From contig NZ_CP011975.1 in NCBI RefSeq assembly GCF_001047675.1, positions 1,280,073 to 1,344,072 of the forward strand: a stretch of 64,000 nucleotides of DNA. The letters run 5' to 3'. A program made the position numbers and the translations under genes. Each line of letters opens with the position of its first letter. Position 1 is the stretch's first letter. The notes beneath the pieces are model-generated. The model did not search any database. It saw only the letters and a program-made list of their open reading frames with translations, and had not been told where the DNA came from. Shown in pieces: positions 37,925 to 47,234 of this stretch. This DNA comes from Yersinia aleksiciae. GTDB taxonomy: Bacteria; Pseudomonadota; Gammaproteobacteria; Enterobacterales; Enterobacteriaceae.

Positions 37925-38202
37925 AATTATTAATATTCAGTAGCATTTTTTTATCCTCCAGTTTATCTCTGGCCTCATCCATTATTAAACCTGTAGAGAG
38001 TGATCGCGTATTTACTTTCGAAAACAAAAACCATCTTATTATGAGAGTGAATAATAGACAGGCAGATGGGATAATTAAAACAGAATATAATCCTTGTAGA
38101 TATAACATTAATGACTATCGTTTGTTAAAAAATGGAGCAGTTGGATGTGCCGTTAACAACAACCGAAAAAAATCTATTGCTAATGGTGATGTATGCAACT
38201 AA
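37921..38202 (+). CDS. Small exported protein in the RcpB position of the tad locus
   Basis: 93 residues with a clear signal peptide (LLIFSSIFLSSSLSLASS) and three cysteines in the mature part (NPCRYN, GCAVN, DVCN). It occupies the place of RcpB, the outer-membrane or periplasmic accessory of Actinobacillus-type tad loci, but is about half its length and I see no firm similarity. Overlaps with the secretin (4 nt) and tadZ (10 nt) show that it is a real translated gene. Confidence 0.7.
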   Translation: MKLLIFSSIFLSSSLSLASSIIKPVESDRVFTFENKNHLIMRVNNRQADGIIKTEYNPCRYNINDYRLLKNGAVGCAVNNNRKKSIANGDVCN

Positions 38203-39317
38203 TTCTCAACAAAGACTTAATTAACAGGAAAGAGAGTCGGGTAAAAAACACTATCGTTATTATTTCCGAACGAACTTGGTTGATAGAACAAGTTTCAGAA
38301 AAAATACGACTCGCTGATATGAATAGTATTAAAGAAGTCAGAAAAAATATCTTTAATGCATCTACCATTAACTTACCAGATCAAACTGTCGGTGTGATTA
38401 TTGATATTGGTGAAAACAGTGACATTGAAGACACGCTGACTTTAATAAAAAACCATATCCCGCGTGACTGCTGGTGTGTATTGGTCGGCGACATAGACTC
38501 AATCACTATTGCACAACAGTTTACTGATCGCGGAATGCTCTATTTAAATATACAGTCACAATCTGCTGAACTAACACAGCATCTGCTTAATGGCATCCAG
38601 ATAGAGTCAGAAAGAAAAGCTTTTTTTATCAGTGTGCTCGGCTGTAAAGGAGGGATTGGCAATACACTGCTTAGTTATCATTTATCACATGAACTGACTC
38701 AAATAAAAAAATCGCCTACGTTGCTGTTACAAGGGAATCAAGGATCACAAGATCTTGACCTCGTCACAGAAAAAAGGATGTCGGCTGAACTCACTGAATA
38801 TCAGAAAAATTTTGATCTTATGCTTTGCAAAGAGAAAGACTTAAATGAGATTAATATCCATAAAGATAAAAAACATAATTTTATCGTATTCGATCAACCT
38901 ATTCATAACACCAAGAAAGAAAACTTAACCGATTATATTGAATACTCTAACTGTATTATTTTGTTACTTGATAATAGTATGATATCCGTTCGTATTGCTA
39001 AAGAGTTCATTGATGCTTATTCACGATTTAAGCGGGATAACCGGCGAGGAATTAAGCTGATAACTTGTTTGAATGAAAGTCGCCCGGTAACTAAAGACAT
39101 GCTAAACACCTCTGACCTACAATCATTACTGGGTTTGACAGTAGACATTAAAATACCTTATATAAGCAAATCAAACAAGTCATACAATGATTCAAATTAT
39201 TTTGGCCGCAGAAAAAAATCAATAACTGAATTAGCCAAGCTCACACTTGGCATCCGAATTGATGCACCTACATATAATAAATTGTGGGCTAATAAGGTTA
39301 TGAATCTTCTAAAATAG
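38193..39317 (+). CDS. tadZ: TadZ/CpaE-like pilus localisation ATPase with altered Walker A
   Basis: 374 residues: an atypical N-terminal receiver-like domain (about 18-120) followed by a MinD/ParA-type P-loop domain. The deviant Walker A reads SVLGCKGGIGNTLLSYHL: the signature Lys152 is kept, but the second lysine of KGGxGK is Asn157. TadZ proteins place the Tad machine at the pole and often have degenerate nucleotide sites. It begins 10 nt inside the preceding gene and ends 12 nt before tadA. Confidence 0.88.
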   Translation: MQLILNKDLINRKESRVKNTIVIISERTWLIEQVSEKIRLADMNSIKEVRKNIFNASTINLPDQTVGVIIDIGENSDIEDTLTLIKNHIPRDCWCVLVGDIDSITIAQQFTDRGMLYLNIQSQSAELTQHLLNGIQIESERKAFFISVLGCKGGIGNTLLSYHLSHELTQIKKSPTLLLQGNQGSQDLDLVTEKRMSAELTEYQKNFDLMLCKEKDLNEINIHKDKKHNFIVFDQPIHNTKKENLTDYIEYSNCIILLLDNSMISVRIAKEFIDAYSRFKRDNRRGIKLITCLNESRPVTKDMLNTSDLQSLLGLTVDIKIPYISKSNKSYNDSNYFGRRKKSITELAKLTLGIRIDAPTYNKLWANKVMNLLK

Positions 39318-39329
39318 AAAGGTTGGGTC

Positions 39330-40616
39330 ATGAAAGTATCATTAATCATACAAGAACTAATTCGTGAGAAAATGCTAGCTAACATTGACATAGATAAAGT
39401 GGAACATCTTGTTGATGACTATAGCAAACTCAGTAATTTACTTTCGCAAACATTCTATGAGTTATTTAATGATAATGAACATCAATTAACAACCCAAGAT
39501 CAGAAAAAGATCATCGAAATGATAGCGGATGAGATCACAGGATTTGGACCACTAAGAGAATTAATGGAGGATGATTCCATTAGTGATATTATGGTTAATG
39601 GCCCTGAGAAAATATTTATTGAACGCTATGGATTAATAAGCTTAAGTAATCGTCGATTTATTAATAATACTCAACTGACAGATATTACCAAACGCTTAAT
39701 GCAACGGGTAAACCGCCGTATTGATGAAGGTCGGCCTCTGGCGGATGCACGGTTAATTGATGGCAGTCGAATCAATGCAGCAATCAGTCCTATAGCATTA
39801 GATGGGACAGCACTTTCTATCCGAAAATTTAGTAGCAATAAAAGAAAATTAGAAGACTTGGTTGATATGGGAGCCATGAGCAGCGACATGGCTAATTTTT
39901 TGATTATTTCCGCCAGTTGCCGAGTCAATATTATAATCTCTGGCGGCACCGGCTCAGGGAAGACAACGTTACTCAACGCGCTATCAAAATATATCTCTGA
40001 AAATGAGAGAGTGATTACTTTAGAAGACGCCGCTGAGCTGAATCTTGAGCAGCCCCATGTTGTACGGATGGAAACACGCCTGGCGGGTTTGGAAAATACC
40101 GGGCAGATCACTATGCGTGATTTAGTGATTAACTCACTGCGTATGCGCCCTGACAGGATCATTATTGGTGAGTGTCGAGGTGAAGAAACCTTTGAAATGC
40201 TTCAGGCGATGAATACTGGCCATAATGGTTCAATGTCGACCCTGCATGCTAATTCACCGCGTGATGCTATTGCCCGGTTGGAGAGTATGATCATGATGGG
40301 GCCAGTTAATATGCCTATCTTTACTATTCGGCGTAATATTGCTTCAGCGATCAATTTGATAGTGCAAGTTTCACGGATGAATGATGGCTCACGAAAAATA
40401 CGCTATATCAGTGAAATTATGGGGATGGAAGGTGAGAATGTCGTCTTACAGGATATATTTTCATTTAAGCCCAAGAAAGAACGCGATCAGCAAGGTAAAA
40501 TACAAGGTGATTTTATCAATCATGGTTTATTCAGCCGCTCCGCTGTCAGGATAAATGCCGATATCTATAACTTATCAAATGAATTAAGCAGCATTTTTTC
40601 TGTGGTGGAAGAATGA
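39330..40616 (+). CDS. tadA: Tad pilus secretion ATPase TadA/CpaF
   Basis: 428 residues, the hexameric motor for pilus assembly (and probably retraction). Walker A GGTGSGKT at 205-212, the Asp box EDAAELNL, Walker B-like DRIIIGECRGEE and the His box STLHANSPRDAIARLE are all intact. An N-terminal domain (FGPLRELMEDDSISDIMVNG) is typical of CpaF. The stop overlaps tadB by 4 nt. Confidence 0.95.
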   Translation: MKVSLIIQELIREKMLANIDIDKVEHLVDDYSKLSNLLSQTFYELFNDNEHQLTTQDQKKIIEMIADEITGFGPLRELMEDDSISDIMVNGPEKIFIERYGLISLSNRRFINNTQLTDITKRLMQRVNRRIDEGRPLADARLIDGSRINAAISPIALDGTALSIRKFSSNKRKLEDLVDMGAMSSDMANFLIISASCRVNIIISGGTGSGKTTLLNALSKYISENERVITLEDAAELNLEQPHVVRMETRLAGLENTGQITMRDLVINSLRMRPDRIIIGECRGEETFEMLQAMNTGHNGSMSTLHANSPRDAIARLESMIMMGPVNMPIFTIRRNIASAINLIVQVSRMNDGSRKIRYISEIMGMEGENVVLQDIFSFKPKKERDQQGKIQGDFINHGLFSRSAVRINADIYNLSNELSSIFSVVEE

Positions 40617-41494
40617 TTTATTACATTACGTTAGCATTCGGAGTTATATTATTCTCTCTAAACAGCATTAAGTGGATTAAGATAAAGAAATCCATTGATA
40701 ACACTGAAAGAAGGTCGTTTAAGAAAGAGCTCAATATCATAAGCTTCGCTAAAAACATATTATTAGAGTGGACTGATTATCTATCTTATATAATTAAAAA
40801 TAAAAACAAAAAACACATTTCCATTCCGATAATTTATTTTTTTTGCGTTTACGCAGCCAATTGTTATTGGTTTAACATTAATGCCATTGCTGTTCTGATT
40901 TTTATATTTATCAGCATGCTATATATTCAACTAAAGCTATCAAGAAAATTGCATCAATCTCTTTTCAATCAGGATTTTCCCGAAGTTCTTTTGATGATAA
41001 ATATGGCCGCCAGCAGTGGTGCAAGTATCAATCAAGTACTAGAGCGCTGTAGACATGAGATAGGTGGCCCACTAGGCCATGAACTTAACCTTATTTGTCG
41101 GAAGCTTAATTTGGGGGAGTCACCTGAAGCCGTCTTTTATGATGCCTATAAGCGTTTTCATTACCCTGAATTCTATTTTCTTATTACCATCATTTTACTT
41201 AACCTCCAGCAAGGTGGGCAATTAAGAGAACTGACTAACCGCTTATCGAGCGTGATCACCAAAAACAAAACAACTGAGCAGAAAAAATCCGTGATGACAG
41301 CTCAAACACGTATGTCAGTCAATATTATCTCTTTAATGCCGATTGCATTCTCTTTGCTACTCTATTTTATTGACCCAACAACAATAGATTCAATGTGGAA
41401 CCACCCTATTGGTCGGATAATATTTTACTATATTATCGCCAGCGAAATAATTGGGATATCATTAATAAGAGGAATGCTCAGGAAAATATTATGA
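40613..41494 (+). CDS. tadB: Tad inner-membrane platform protein TadB
   Basis: 293 residues of the GspF/TadB family, with hydrophobic segments near the N-terminus and at 85-110, the conserved cytoplasmic T2SSF domain (FPEVLLMINMAASSGASINQ, LNLGESPEAVF, LNLQQGGQLRELTNRLS) and two C-terminal helices. With TadC it forms the platform on which the TadA ATPase acts. It overlaps tadC by 4 nt. Confidence 0.9.
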   Translation: MIYYITLAFGVILFSLNSIKWIKIKKSIDNTERRSFKKELNIISFAKNILLEWTDYLSYIIKNKNKKHISIPIIYFFCVYAANCYWFNINAIAVLIFIFISMLYIQLKLSRKLHQSLFNQDFPEVLLMINMAASSGASINQVLERCRHEIGGPLGHELNLICRKLNLGESPEAVFYDAYKRFHYPEFYFLITIILLNLQQGGQLRELTNRLSSVITKNKTTEQKKSVMTAQTRMSVNIISLMPIAFSLLLYFIDPTTIDSMWNHPIGRIIFYYIIASEIIGISLIRGMLRKIL

Positions 41495-42330
41495 AAATAT
41501 TTATATTTATTGCCATTGTATTACTTGGGGTGATTATATTATTAAGAGTGAAGTCAAATTCAAATAAAATATCAATATACAATAGAATAAGTGAATATGA
41601 AACACCACAAGAAATAACAGGCAAAAAGAAAGAAGGAAGTAATCAGAGTAAAGATCTATCTGATTTCATCCACCTTCCGTTTATTCTCCATAATGTGGTT
41701 TATTTAAAATTTGTCATTATAGCCATATCTCTAATGATAGTGACTATATTTTTCGTTACAAATACAATCAACCTCAGCTTAAATAGCTCGATAATTATAG
41801 GATTAACTATTTTATTAGTGACACTGTATCTCCCAAAATTAATAATGAAAAATGTGATCGCCAGAAGAACTGAGTCAGTGCTCAAATCACTCCCTTTTTT
41901 TATTGATATTACGGCCGCATGTGTTCAGTCTGGCATGACGATAGACAGCTCATTGAGTTATACCGCACAAAAATTCAAATTGATAAACCCCGACTTGAGT
42001 CTAATAATGAACAAAATGGCCAAACGAGCTGAAATCAATGGGTTGGAAAGTGCAATTAAAGAATTACATCAGTGTTCAACTAAAACTGAAATGAGAATGT
42101 TTTGCAGCACTCTACAATATAGCATTAGTTTTGGCTCTTCTGTTTACGATCAATTAATTAAGCTATCTCAGGATATAAGAGAAATGCAGCTATTAGTTAC
42201 AGAGGAAAAAATCAGTAAGTTATCAACGAAATTGACAATACCTTTATTCATTTTTATTGTTATTCCCTTTATCGTCTTAGTTATATCACCTAGTATATTG
42301 GAGTTGATTTCATATGTACAAAACAATTAA
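41491..42330 (+). CDS. tadC: Tad inner-membrane platform protein TadC
   Basis: 279 residues of the T2SSF/TadC family: N-terminal helix, a helix pair at about 70-115, the domain PFFIDITAACVQSGMTIDSS and FCSTLQYSISFGSSVYDQL, and a C-terminal helix. The chosen ATG overlaps the tadB stop; the open frame extends 32 codons upstream inside tadB, which is unlikely to be translated. It overlaps tadD by 17 nt. Confidence 0.88.
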   Translation: MKIFIFIAIVLLGVIILLRVKSNSNKISIYNRISEYETPQEITGKKKEGSNQSKDLSDFIHLPFILHNVVYLKFVIIAISLMIVTIFFVTNTINLSLNSSIIIGLTILLVTLYLPKLIMKNVIARRTESVLKSLPFFIDITAACVQSGMTIDSSLSYTAQKFKLINPDLSLIMNKMAKRAEINGLESAIKELHQCSTKTEMRMFCSTLQYSISFGSSVYDQLIKLSQDIREMQLLVTEEKISKLSTKLTIPLFIFIVIPFIVLVISPSILELISYVQNN

Positions 42331-43066
42331 GTCTACTATCATTGTTTCCATTTTTACTTTTATACTTAATGGCTGTGCTTCTAATAGTATGAGTCAAAAA
42401 GAATTTTCTTATCGAGAAAGCATCTTACTCAAAGCCAATAATTATGGTGGACTCATTAGCTTATACCGAGAGAAATTAAAATCAAAAGAAGATGATTCGA
42501 TTAGGCTAAAATTAGCCAATGCCTACTATCTTGCAGGTGACAGCAAGTCATCTCTATATTATTTACAGCCGATAGTTAATAAGGAGAATGAATCATTTTA
42601 TATCCTGCAAGCCAAGAATCTAATCAATATCAATGATATCGATGCTGCTCAGACTGCTGTAAATAAGCTCATTGCCATTTCACCAAGTAATGCCGAAACA
42701 CATAACTTGAACGGGATTGTCCTTGCAAATAATGGTGAAACACATAAAGCGGAAACAGCCTTTGAGCAATCTCGATCCTTGTTCATTTCTGATGAAACAG
42801 CAATGAATAATCTCGCGGTCGTGGCAATGCTCGATGACCGTTATACTGATGCGGTCAGAATACTTTTACCTGACTATCTGGCGGGCAATAAAAATCCGCT
42901 AATGTTACATAATTTGGTATTCTCACTTATTCAATTAGGCGACACCCAGTATGCTAAAAAGATAATTATTGCTGATAAAATGGCGACCGACCCTGATGAG
43001 TTGATATTAGCGTTGAGTCAAGTCAGTAATCTTCGTCAACAAAAATCAAGTGATGAAGGTGCATAA
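42314..43066 (+). CDS. tadD: TPR lipoprotein TadD
   Basis: 250 residues. The signal peptide ends in a lipobox (LNGC), followed by tetratricopeptide repeats (for example AETHNLNGIVLANNGETHKA and AMNNLAVVAMLDDRYTDAV). TadD works as the pilotin-like partner of the secretin. It overlaps tadC upstream; its TAA shares one base with the tadE ATG. Confidence 0.9.
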   Translation: MYKTIKSTIIVSIFTFILNGCASNSMSQKEFSYRESILLKANNYGGLISLYREKLKSKEDDSIRLKLANAYYLAGDSKSSLYYLQPIVNKENESFYILQAKNLININDIDAAQTAVNKLIAISPSNAETHNLNGIVLANNGETHKAETAFEQSRSLFISDETAMNNLAVVAMLDDRYTDAVRILLPDYLAGNKNPLMLHNLVFSLIQLGDTQYAKKIIIADKMATDPDELILALSQVSNLRQQKSSDEGA

Positions 43067-43536
43067 TGCGTGAGAGAAGATGGCTTTTTTTTCGCTCAAA
43101 TAAGGGTTCCGTTGCTATTGAGTTTTCAATAGTATTCGTTCTATTTGTATTGACACTACTGTTCTCATCTGAAGCCGCCCGCTTATTTTATATATCTGCC
43201 AGCCTGGATCTGGCAGTATCTGAAGCTGCGAAGTCAGCTAAAAATAAAGAAAATGGTGATAACGCAACCTATCAATCAAAATTCTTTGAGAAACTAAATG
43301 CTCAACAAGGTATGTTGGGGAAATTTATTAACCAAAATAATCATGTTACTGTTGATGTAAAGTTTAGTAAAAACATATCAGATATTATTGCGGATAACAT
43401 GAGTGCCATATATGCCAATCAAAAACTGGCTCGCTATACAGTAAAATACACTTATCATCCTATTTTTTTCCCTATCTCCTCCATCTGGGCTGCTACTTTA
43501 TTATCTCGCGAGGTGATTTTTGTACAAGAAAATTAG
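43066..43536 (+). CDS. tadE: Pseudopilin TadE
   Basis: 156 residues with a canonical prepilin-like site, NKGSVAIEFSIVF (Gly at -1, Glu at +5), and a long hydrophobic helix. It is processed by TadV like Flp and probably primes the pilus. The contrast with the shortened Flp motif is useful as an internal comparison. It overlaps tadF by 17 nt. Confidence 0.88.
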   Translation: MRERRWLFFRSNKGSVAIEFSIVFVLFVLTLLFSSEAARLFYISASLDLAVSEAAKSAKNKENGDNATYQSKFFEKLNAQQGMLGKFINQNNHVTVDVKFSKNISDIIADNMSAIYANQKLARYTVKYTYHPIFFPISSIWAATLLSREVIFVQEN

Positions 43537-44095
43537 CTATAACCGTTTTATTAGTAGCCGCAACGGGGCCGTCATTATCGAATTCGTTTTTATTCTTTTC
43601 ATTCTGACACTACTTATAAAAATACTCATTACTGTTACAGCATATCAATCAACTGTAGGTAAATTGGACCGACTTTCATATTCTCTTGCTGGAATAGTCA
43701 GGGAGCGAAATAAGTTATATAGCGATGATCATGATCTGACTCAGGCACAAGTGGCAGAGTTAAAACAACTCGCTGAAAAAATGCTGTTAGATTCAGGAGT
43801 GGATAGTAATAATCTTGCGATGAGGATAGAGACATTACATTTTATTCCTTCCGCATCTGGAACAAAGAATATTGATAATCAGAAAACCGGGTCATTTAGC
43901 ATCGGAGTCTGTCAACCAACCAGACAATTAAATGATATGCAGGACTTGTCGCCCTATGCTAATACAACAGGCCGCTGGATACCCCTTTATCAGGTGACAT
44001 TATGTCTACCTACAGCACCTTGGTATAACACCTTATTTAATGGGGGTGGAACAGCCACTCCGATAAAATCATCCGCAGTGACTATTGAAAGATGA
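43520..44095 (+). CDS. tadF: Pseudopilin TadF
   Basis: 191 residues beginning with a TTG start codon. GAGGTG lies 5 nt before it and an in-frame TGA only two codons upstream rules out an earlier start. The N-terminal site RNGAVIIEFVFILF again has Gly -1 and Glu +5. It overlaps tadE by 17 nt and tadG by up to 4 nt. The rare start suggests lower translation than its neighbours. Confidence 0.87.
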   Translation: MYKKISYNRFISSRNGAVIIEFVFILFILTLLIKILITVTAYQSTVGKLDRLSYSLAGIVRERNKLYSDDHDLTQAQVAELKQLAEKMLLDSGVDSNNLAMRIETLHFIPSASGTKNIDNQKTGSFSIGVCQPTRQLNDMQDLSPYANTTGRWIPLYQVTLCLPTAPWYNTLFNGGGTATPIKSSAVTIER

Positions 44096-44139
44096 TACCT
44101 AGCTTATCGGGATATTATCATGAAATTAAAAGGATATTT

Positions 44140-45672
44140 ATGCTAACGAATAGACCTACTTTTCGTAAAAATAATTTACTTTCACTATTTATGAAAAATG
44201 AACAAGGTACCATTTTATTGCCTTTTCTTGTACTCCTACCTCTTTTTATTGGGTTATTATTCTTATCTTTTGAAATCTCACTTTTTTTGCAGAAAAAAGC
44301 CAAACTTTCTGATGCTATTGAACAAGCAACACTTGCATTAACCGTTGAGAATAACGATGTGCCAGATGTAGCTCAAACAGCGAAGAATAGCCACTTAGTT
44401 AACGATTATGCCAGAGCATATTTACCATCTGAAAGCTTTTCAGTACCCGTGATTGATATCATTAAAAACAGTGATCACCTTGAATATAACTCTAAAACCA
44501 CCATGAGTTACTCAGCTAAATTTTTAGACAAGACCCAAATCGCGATGGTAAGCACAGAAGACAATGGTGCAGCCAAGAAGGATATTACAGCCCAACCCTC
44601 TGAATCAACGGATGTAGTATTTGTTTTAGATTATTCAACCTCAATGAATTGGCCTTTTAATAGAACTGATGATAAAAGGCAAAAAATTGATATTTTAAGA
44701 GACATATTTCAAAGTTTAAATAGTACTATATTTGAAAATAAGAAGATCAATACTATTGGGTTTATACCATTCTCATGGGGAACTAAAACTATTGTAGGGC
44801 GGGGACCGAAAGATAAATATAATTGTCATTTCCCTTTTGTACCTAAAAAAAACATGCAAAATGGGGATTACCTTAGAAAATACTCTCCATCTAACTTAAA
44901 ACCGTTTTTGACGCCGAAAAGCTTTAATGATGTCAAAGATATTGCATATGGGCGATTACATCTTGACCAATACCATGACATTTACCTTAAAATATTGGCT
45001 GAAATAGAAAATAGAAAATCCACTTCAGCTTTAGAATTTCTGGATAGAACCTATAATATATCAAAACCCGTTAATATAATGGATATTATAGAAGATAACA
45101 TTGATTATGATAAAACAATCAATTCAATATCTAAAGGGTTTGCTAAAATAAACACCTCTCTAGATGAGATACTTAATACTGCTATTTGTTTAAAGGGAGC
45201 CAATATAAGCTCACTAGATATTTCCAATATTAAGAATATAAAAAATACTCTTTCAGCAAGACCCTCCGGAGGTACATTGGTAAGTTCTGGCATATTAGCT
45301 GCTAATGAAGAATTCAACAATACGAATAATAATAGGAAAAAATTAATGGTCATTCTGTCTGACGGTGAAGACTCAAATGACGAAAATCCACCGGGTAAAT
45401 TCAAAGATAGAGCTGCTTTTCACATCACCCAAAAGCTTATTGGCAAAGGGATGTGTGAAGCCATTGCTGCTAATAAAATTACCATGGCGTTTATTGCTAT
45501 TGGATATGCCCCTGAAAAAGCAAAGGCACATAATTATATTGACTGGAAAAAATGCGTCGGCGAAGATAATTTCTACGAAGCACATAATGCCCACGAATTA
45601 GAAGCCGAGCTCAGAGAGGTATTAGGGGCTAAAACCTCCAGTGAGGTGGGACGTAATACACCTAAACATTAA
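44140..45672 (+). CDS. tadG: TadG, pseudopilin-like protein with von Willebrand factor A domain
   Basis: 510 residues from the chosen ATG, which has AAAAGGA 6 nt upstream; an ATG at 44092 (overlapping the tadF stop) is a possible alternative. A TadE/G-like N-terminus (NEQGTILLPFLVLLP) gives one membrane helix, with Pro instead of Glu at +5. A vWA domain follows with the metal-site motif DYSTS (164-168) and later VILSDGEDSND. TadG anchors or finishes the pilus; the vWA domain suggests binding to a protein partner. Last gene of the tad operon. Confidence 0.9.
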   Translation: MLTNRPTFRKNNLLSLFMKNEQGTILLPFLVLLPLFIGLLFLSFEISLFLQKKAKLSDAIEQATLALTVENNDVPDVAQTAKNSHLVNDYARAYLPSESFSVPVIDIIKNSDHLEYNSKTTMSYSAKFLDKTQIAMVSTEDNGAAKKDITAQPSESTDVVFVLDYSTSMNWPFNRTDDKRQKIDILRDIFQSLNSTIFENKKINTIGFIPFSWGTKTIVGRGPKDKYNCHFPFVPKKNMQNGDYLRKYSPSNLKPFLTPKSFNDVKDIAYGRLHLDQYHDIYLKILAEIENRKSTSALEFLDRTYNISKPVNIMDIIEDNIDYDKTINSISKGFAKINTSLDEILNTAICLKGANISSLDISNIKNIKNTLSARPSGGTLVSSGILAANEEFNNTNNNRKKLMVILSDGEDSNDENPPGKFKDRAAFHITQKLIGKGMCEAIAANKITMAFIAIGYAPEKAKAHNYIDWKKCVGEDNFYEAHNAHELEAELREVLGAKTSSEVGRNTPKH

Positions 45673-45678
45673 TATGAT

Positions 45679-45712
45679 CAGGCGCGGTCGTATTCATTCA
45701 CCACCGCGCCTG
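45679..45712. terminator. Hairpin between convergent tadG and exbD
   Basis: CAGGCGCGGT and ACCGCGCCTG form a perfect 10-bp GC-rich stem with a 14-nt loop in the short gap between the two convergent genes. Neither side has a good T-run, so it is only a moderate terminator candidate. Confidence 0.5.
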
Positions 45713-45719
45713 TTACAGG

Positions 45720-46145
45720 CTACTTAGCGCCGCCGGCTTCCATACCGACTAATCCAACCTTGAGGTAACCCGATTTACGCAGCGCATCCATCACGCTCAT
45801 CAAGGTTTCATAATCCACCACTTTATCTGCCTGGAAGAAAATAGTGGTCTCTTTGTTGGATTGGGTCATTTTATCCAGTGCCGCCGCCAGTGTGTCGCGA
45901 TCAACCTGCTGGTCACCGACATATAACTGGTTATCCGCTTTAACCGTCAGGAATACCGGTTTCTCTGGCCTTGGTTGTGGCACCGCAGAGGAGGCCGGTA
46001 GATCCACTTTGATATCAACTGTGGCCAATGGTGCCGCCACCATAAAGATAATCAGTAATACCAACATCACATCGATAAAGGGTGTCACGTTAATTTCGTG
46101 TAATTCACCACTTTCATCGAGGTTATCATTCATCCGCATTGCCAT
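45720..46145 (-). CDS. exbD: TonB-system energiser protein ExbD
   Basis: 141 residues with one membrane helix (about 20-42) holding the proton-carrying Asp in NVTPFIDVMLVLLIIFMVAA, and a periplasmic domain. With ExbB it uses the proton gradient to energise TonB and hence outer-membrane siderophore receptors, including any used by the fep system. It follows exbB by 3 nt. Confidence 0.95.
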   Translation of the reverse strand: MAMRMNDNLDESGELHEINVTPFIDVMLVLLIIFMVAAPLATVDIKVDLPASSAVPQPRPEKPVFLTVKADNQLYVGDQQVDRDTLAAALDKMTQSNKETTIFFQADKVVDYETLMSVMDALRKSGYLKVGLVGMEAGGAK

Positions 46146-46148
46146 AAA

Positions 46149-47144
46149 TCACCCCGCACGCAATTGGTGAGGTTGCTTAGATGACTTTGCTTCAGCGCTG
46201 CTATTCAGATCAAGGTCACGACTTAACAGCAGTAACACCTGCGCGGCAACATCACCCACTTGTGCACGATAAGAACCAATCAAGCGAGCAAAAATATTGT
46301 AGATAACCACCGCAGGAATTGCCGCGACCAAGCCTAACGCCGTTGCCAATAAAGCTTCAGCGATACCCGGCGCAACAACTGCCAGATTAGTGGTCTGCGA
46401 ATGGGCAATGCCGATAAAGCTGTTCATGATGCCCCAAACCGTACCAAACAACCCGACAAAGGGGGAGATTGCACCGATCGTGGCGAGGAAACCATTACCT
46501 TTACCCATTTGGCGGCCAATTGCAGCAACCCGACGCTCTAAACGGAAAGCAGTCCGCTCTTTAATGCCGTTGTGATCATTCGATTCTGCCGACAACAAAC
46601 GTTCGTTCTGCGCTTCACGCAGCAACAGGCTGCTAATGCTGTCGGAGGCAAACACCTCTGCCCGCTCGGATGCGGTATCCAGATCGGTTACTGCACCAAT
46701 AACTTCATGTTCTCGCAGTAAGCGGCGGCGTGCGCGGAAGAGTTCAGTGCCTTTGGAGAACAAAATGGTCCAAGTGACGATTGATGCCAATACCAGGCCA
46801 ATCATCACGCCTTTCACCACCACGTCGGCATGTTGATACATGCCCCAGACAGATAGGTCCATCGCCAGCCCTTGTGGGACGGGTGCCGTTAATGGCTGAA
46901 CCATCGGTGCTGGATTGGCTTCGCCGTTTGCTGCTGTTGCCGCCACGGTGGCGATTTCCGGTGCAGGTAGCGGGGTCGACGTTGCAGTTGTTGGTGTAAC
47001 GGATGAAGCGACAGCACTGCCGTTACCTGGTGCCGCTTGCGCATGACCCGCTAAGCCTGCCACCAGCAATAATGCCATGACACCTGTCATCACCTGACCT
47101 TGCACCCATGATTTATCTTTAATCTCTTTGCCAGCTGTTTTCAC
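46149..47144 (-). CDS. exbB: TonB-system energiser protein ExbB (long form)
   Basis: 331 residues from a GTG start preceded by GGTGGAGG at 6 nt; the open frame begins 8 codons earlier, but that ATG has no such signal. The protein carries a signal peptide (ending HAQAAPGN) and an Ala/Pro/Thr-rich periplasmic extension of about 60 residues before the three membrane helices of the MotA/TolQ/ExbB core. The core has FVGLFGTVWGIMNSFIGIA and EALLATALGLVAAIPAVV. E. coli ExbB (244 residues) lacks this extension. Confidence 0.93.
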   Translation of the reverse strand: MKTAGKEIKDKSWVQGQVMTGVMALLLVAGLAGHAQAAPGNGSAVASSVTPTTATSTPLPAPEIATVAATAANGEANPAPMVQPLTAPVPQGLAMDLSVWGMYQHADVVVKGVMIGLVLASIVTWTILFSKGTELFRARRRLLREHEVIGAVTDLDTASERAEVFASDSISSLLLREAQNERLLSAESNDHNGIKERTAFRLERRVAAIGRQMGKGNGFLATIGAISPFVGLFGTVWGIMNSFIGIAHSQTTNLAVVAPGIAEALLATALGLVAAIPAVVIYNIFARLIGSYRAQVGDVAAQVLLLLSRDLDLNSSAEAKSSKQPHQLRAG

Positions 47145-47219
47145 GCTGTGCCTCCACCCAATATGCATATCAATTTAAGGACGAAATCAGGTGCCGATCA
47201 TATCAAACAAATGGGGGAT

Positions 47220-47234
47220 TGATAGTAATTATCA
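47220..47234. promoter_or_regulatory. Near-perfect Fur box upstream of exbB
   Basis: TGATAGTAATTATCA matches TGATAATnATTATCA at 13 of 14 positions, 75 nt before the exbB start. It is the best Fur site in the window. Confidence 0.85.
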
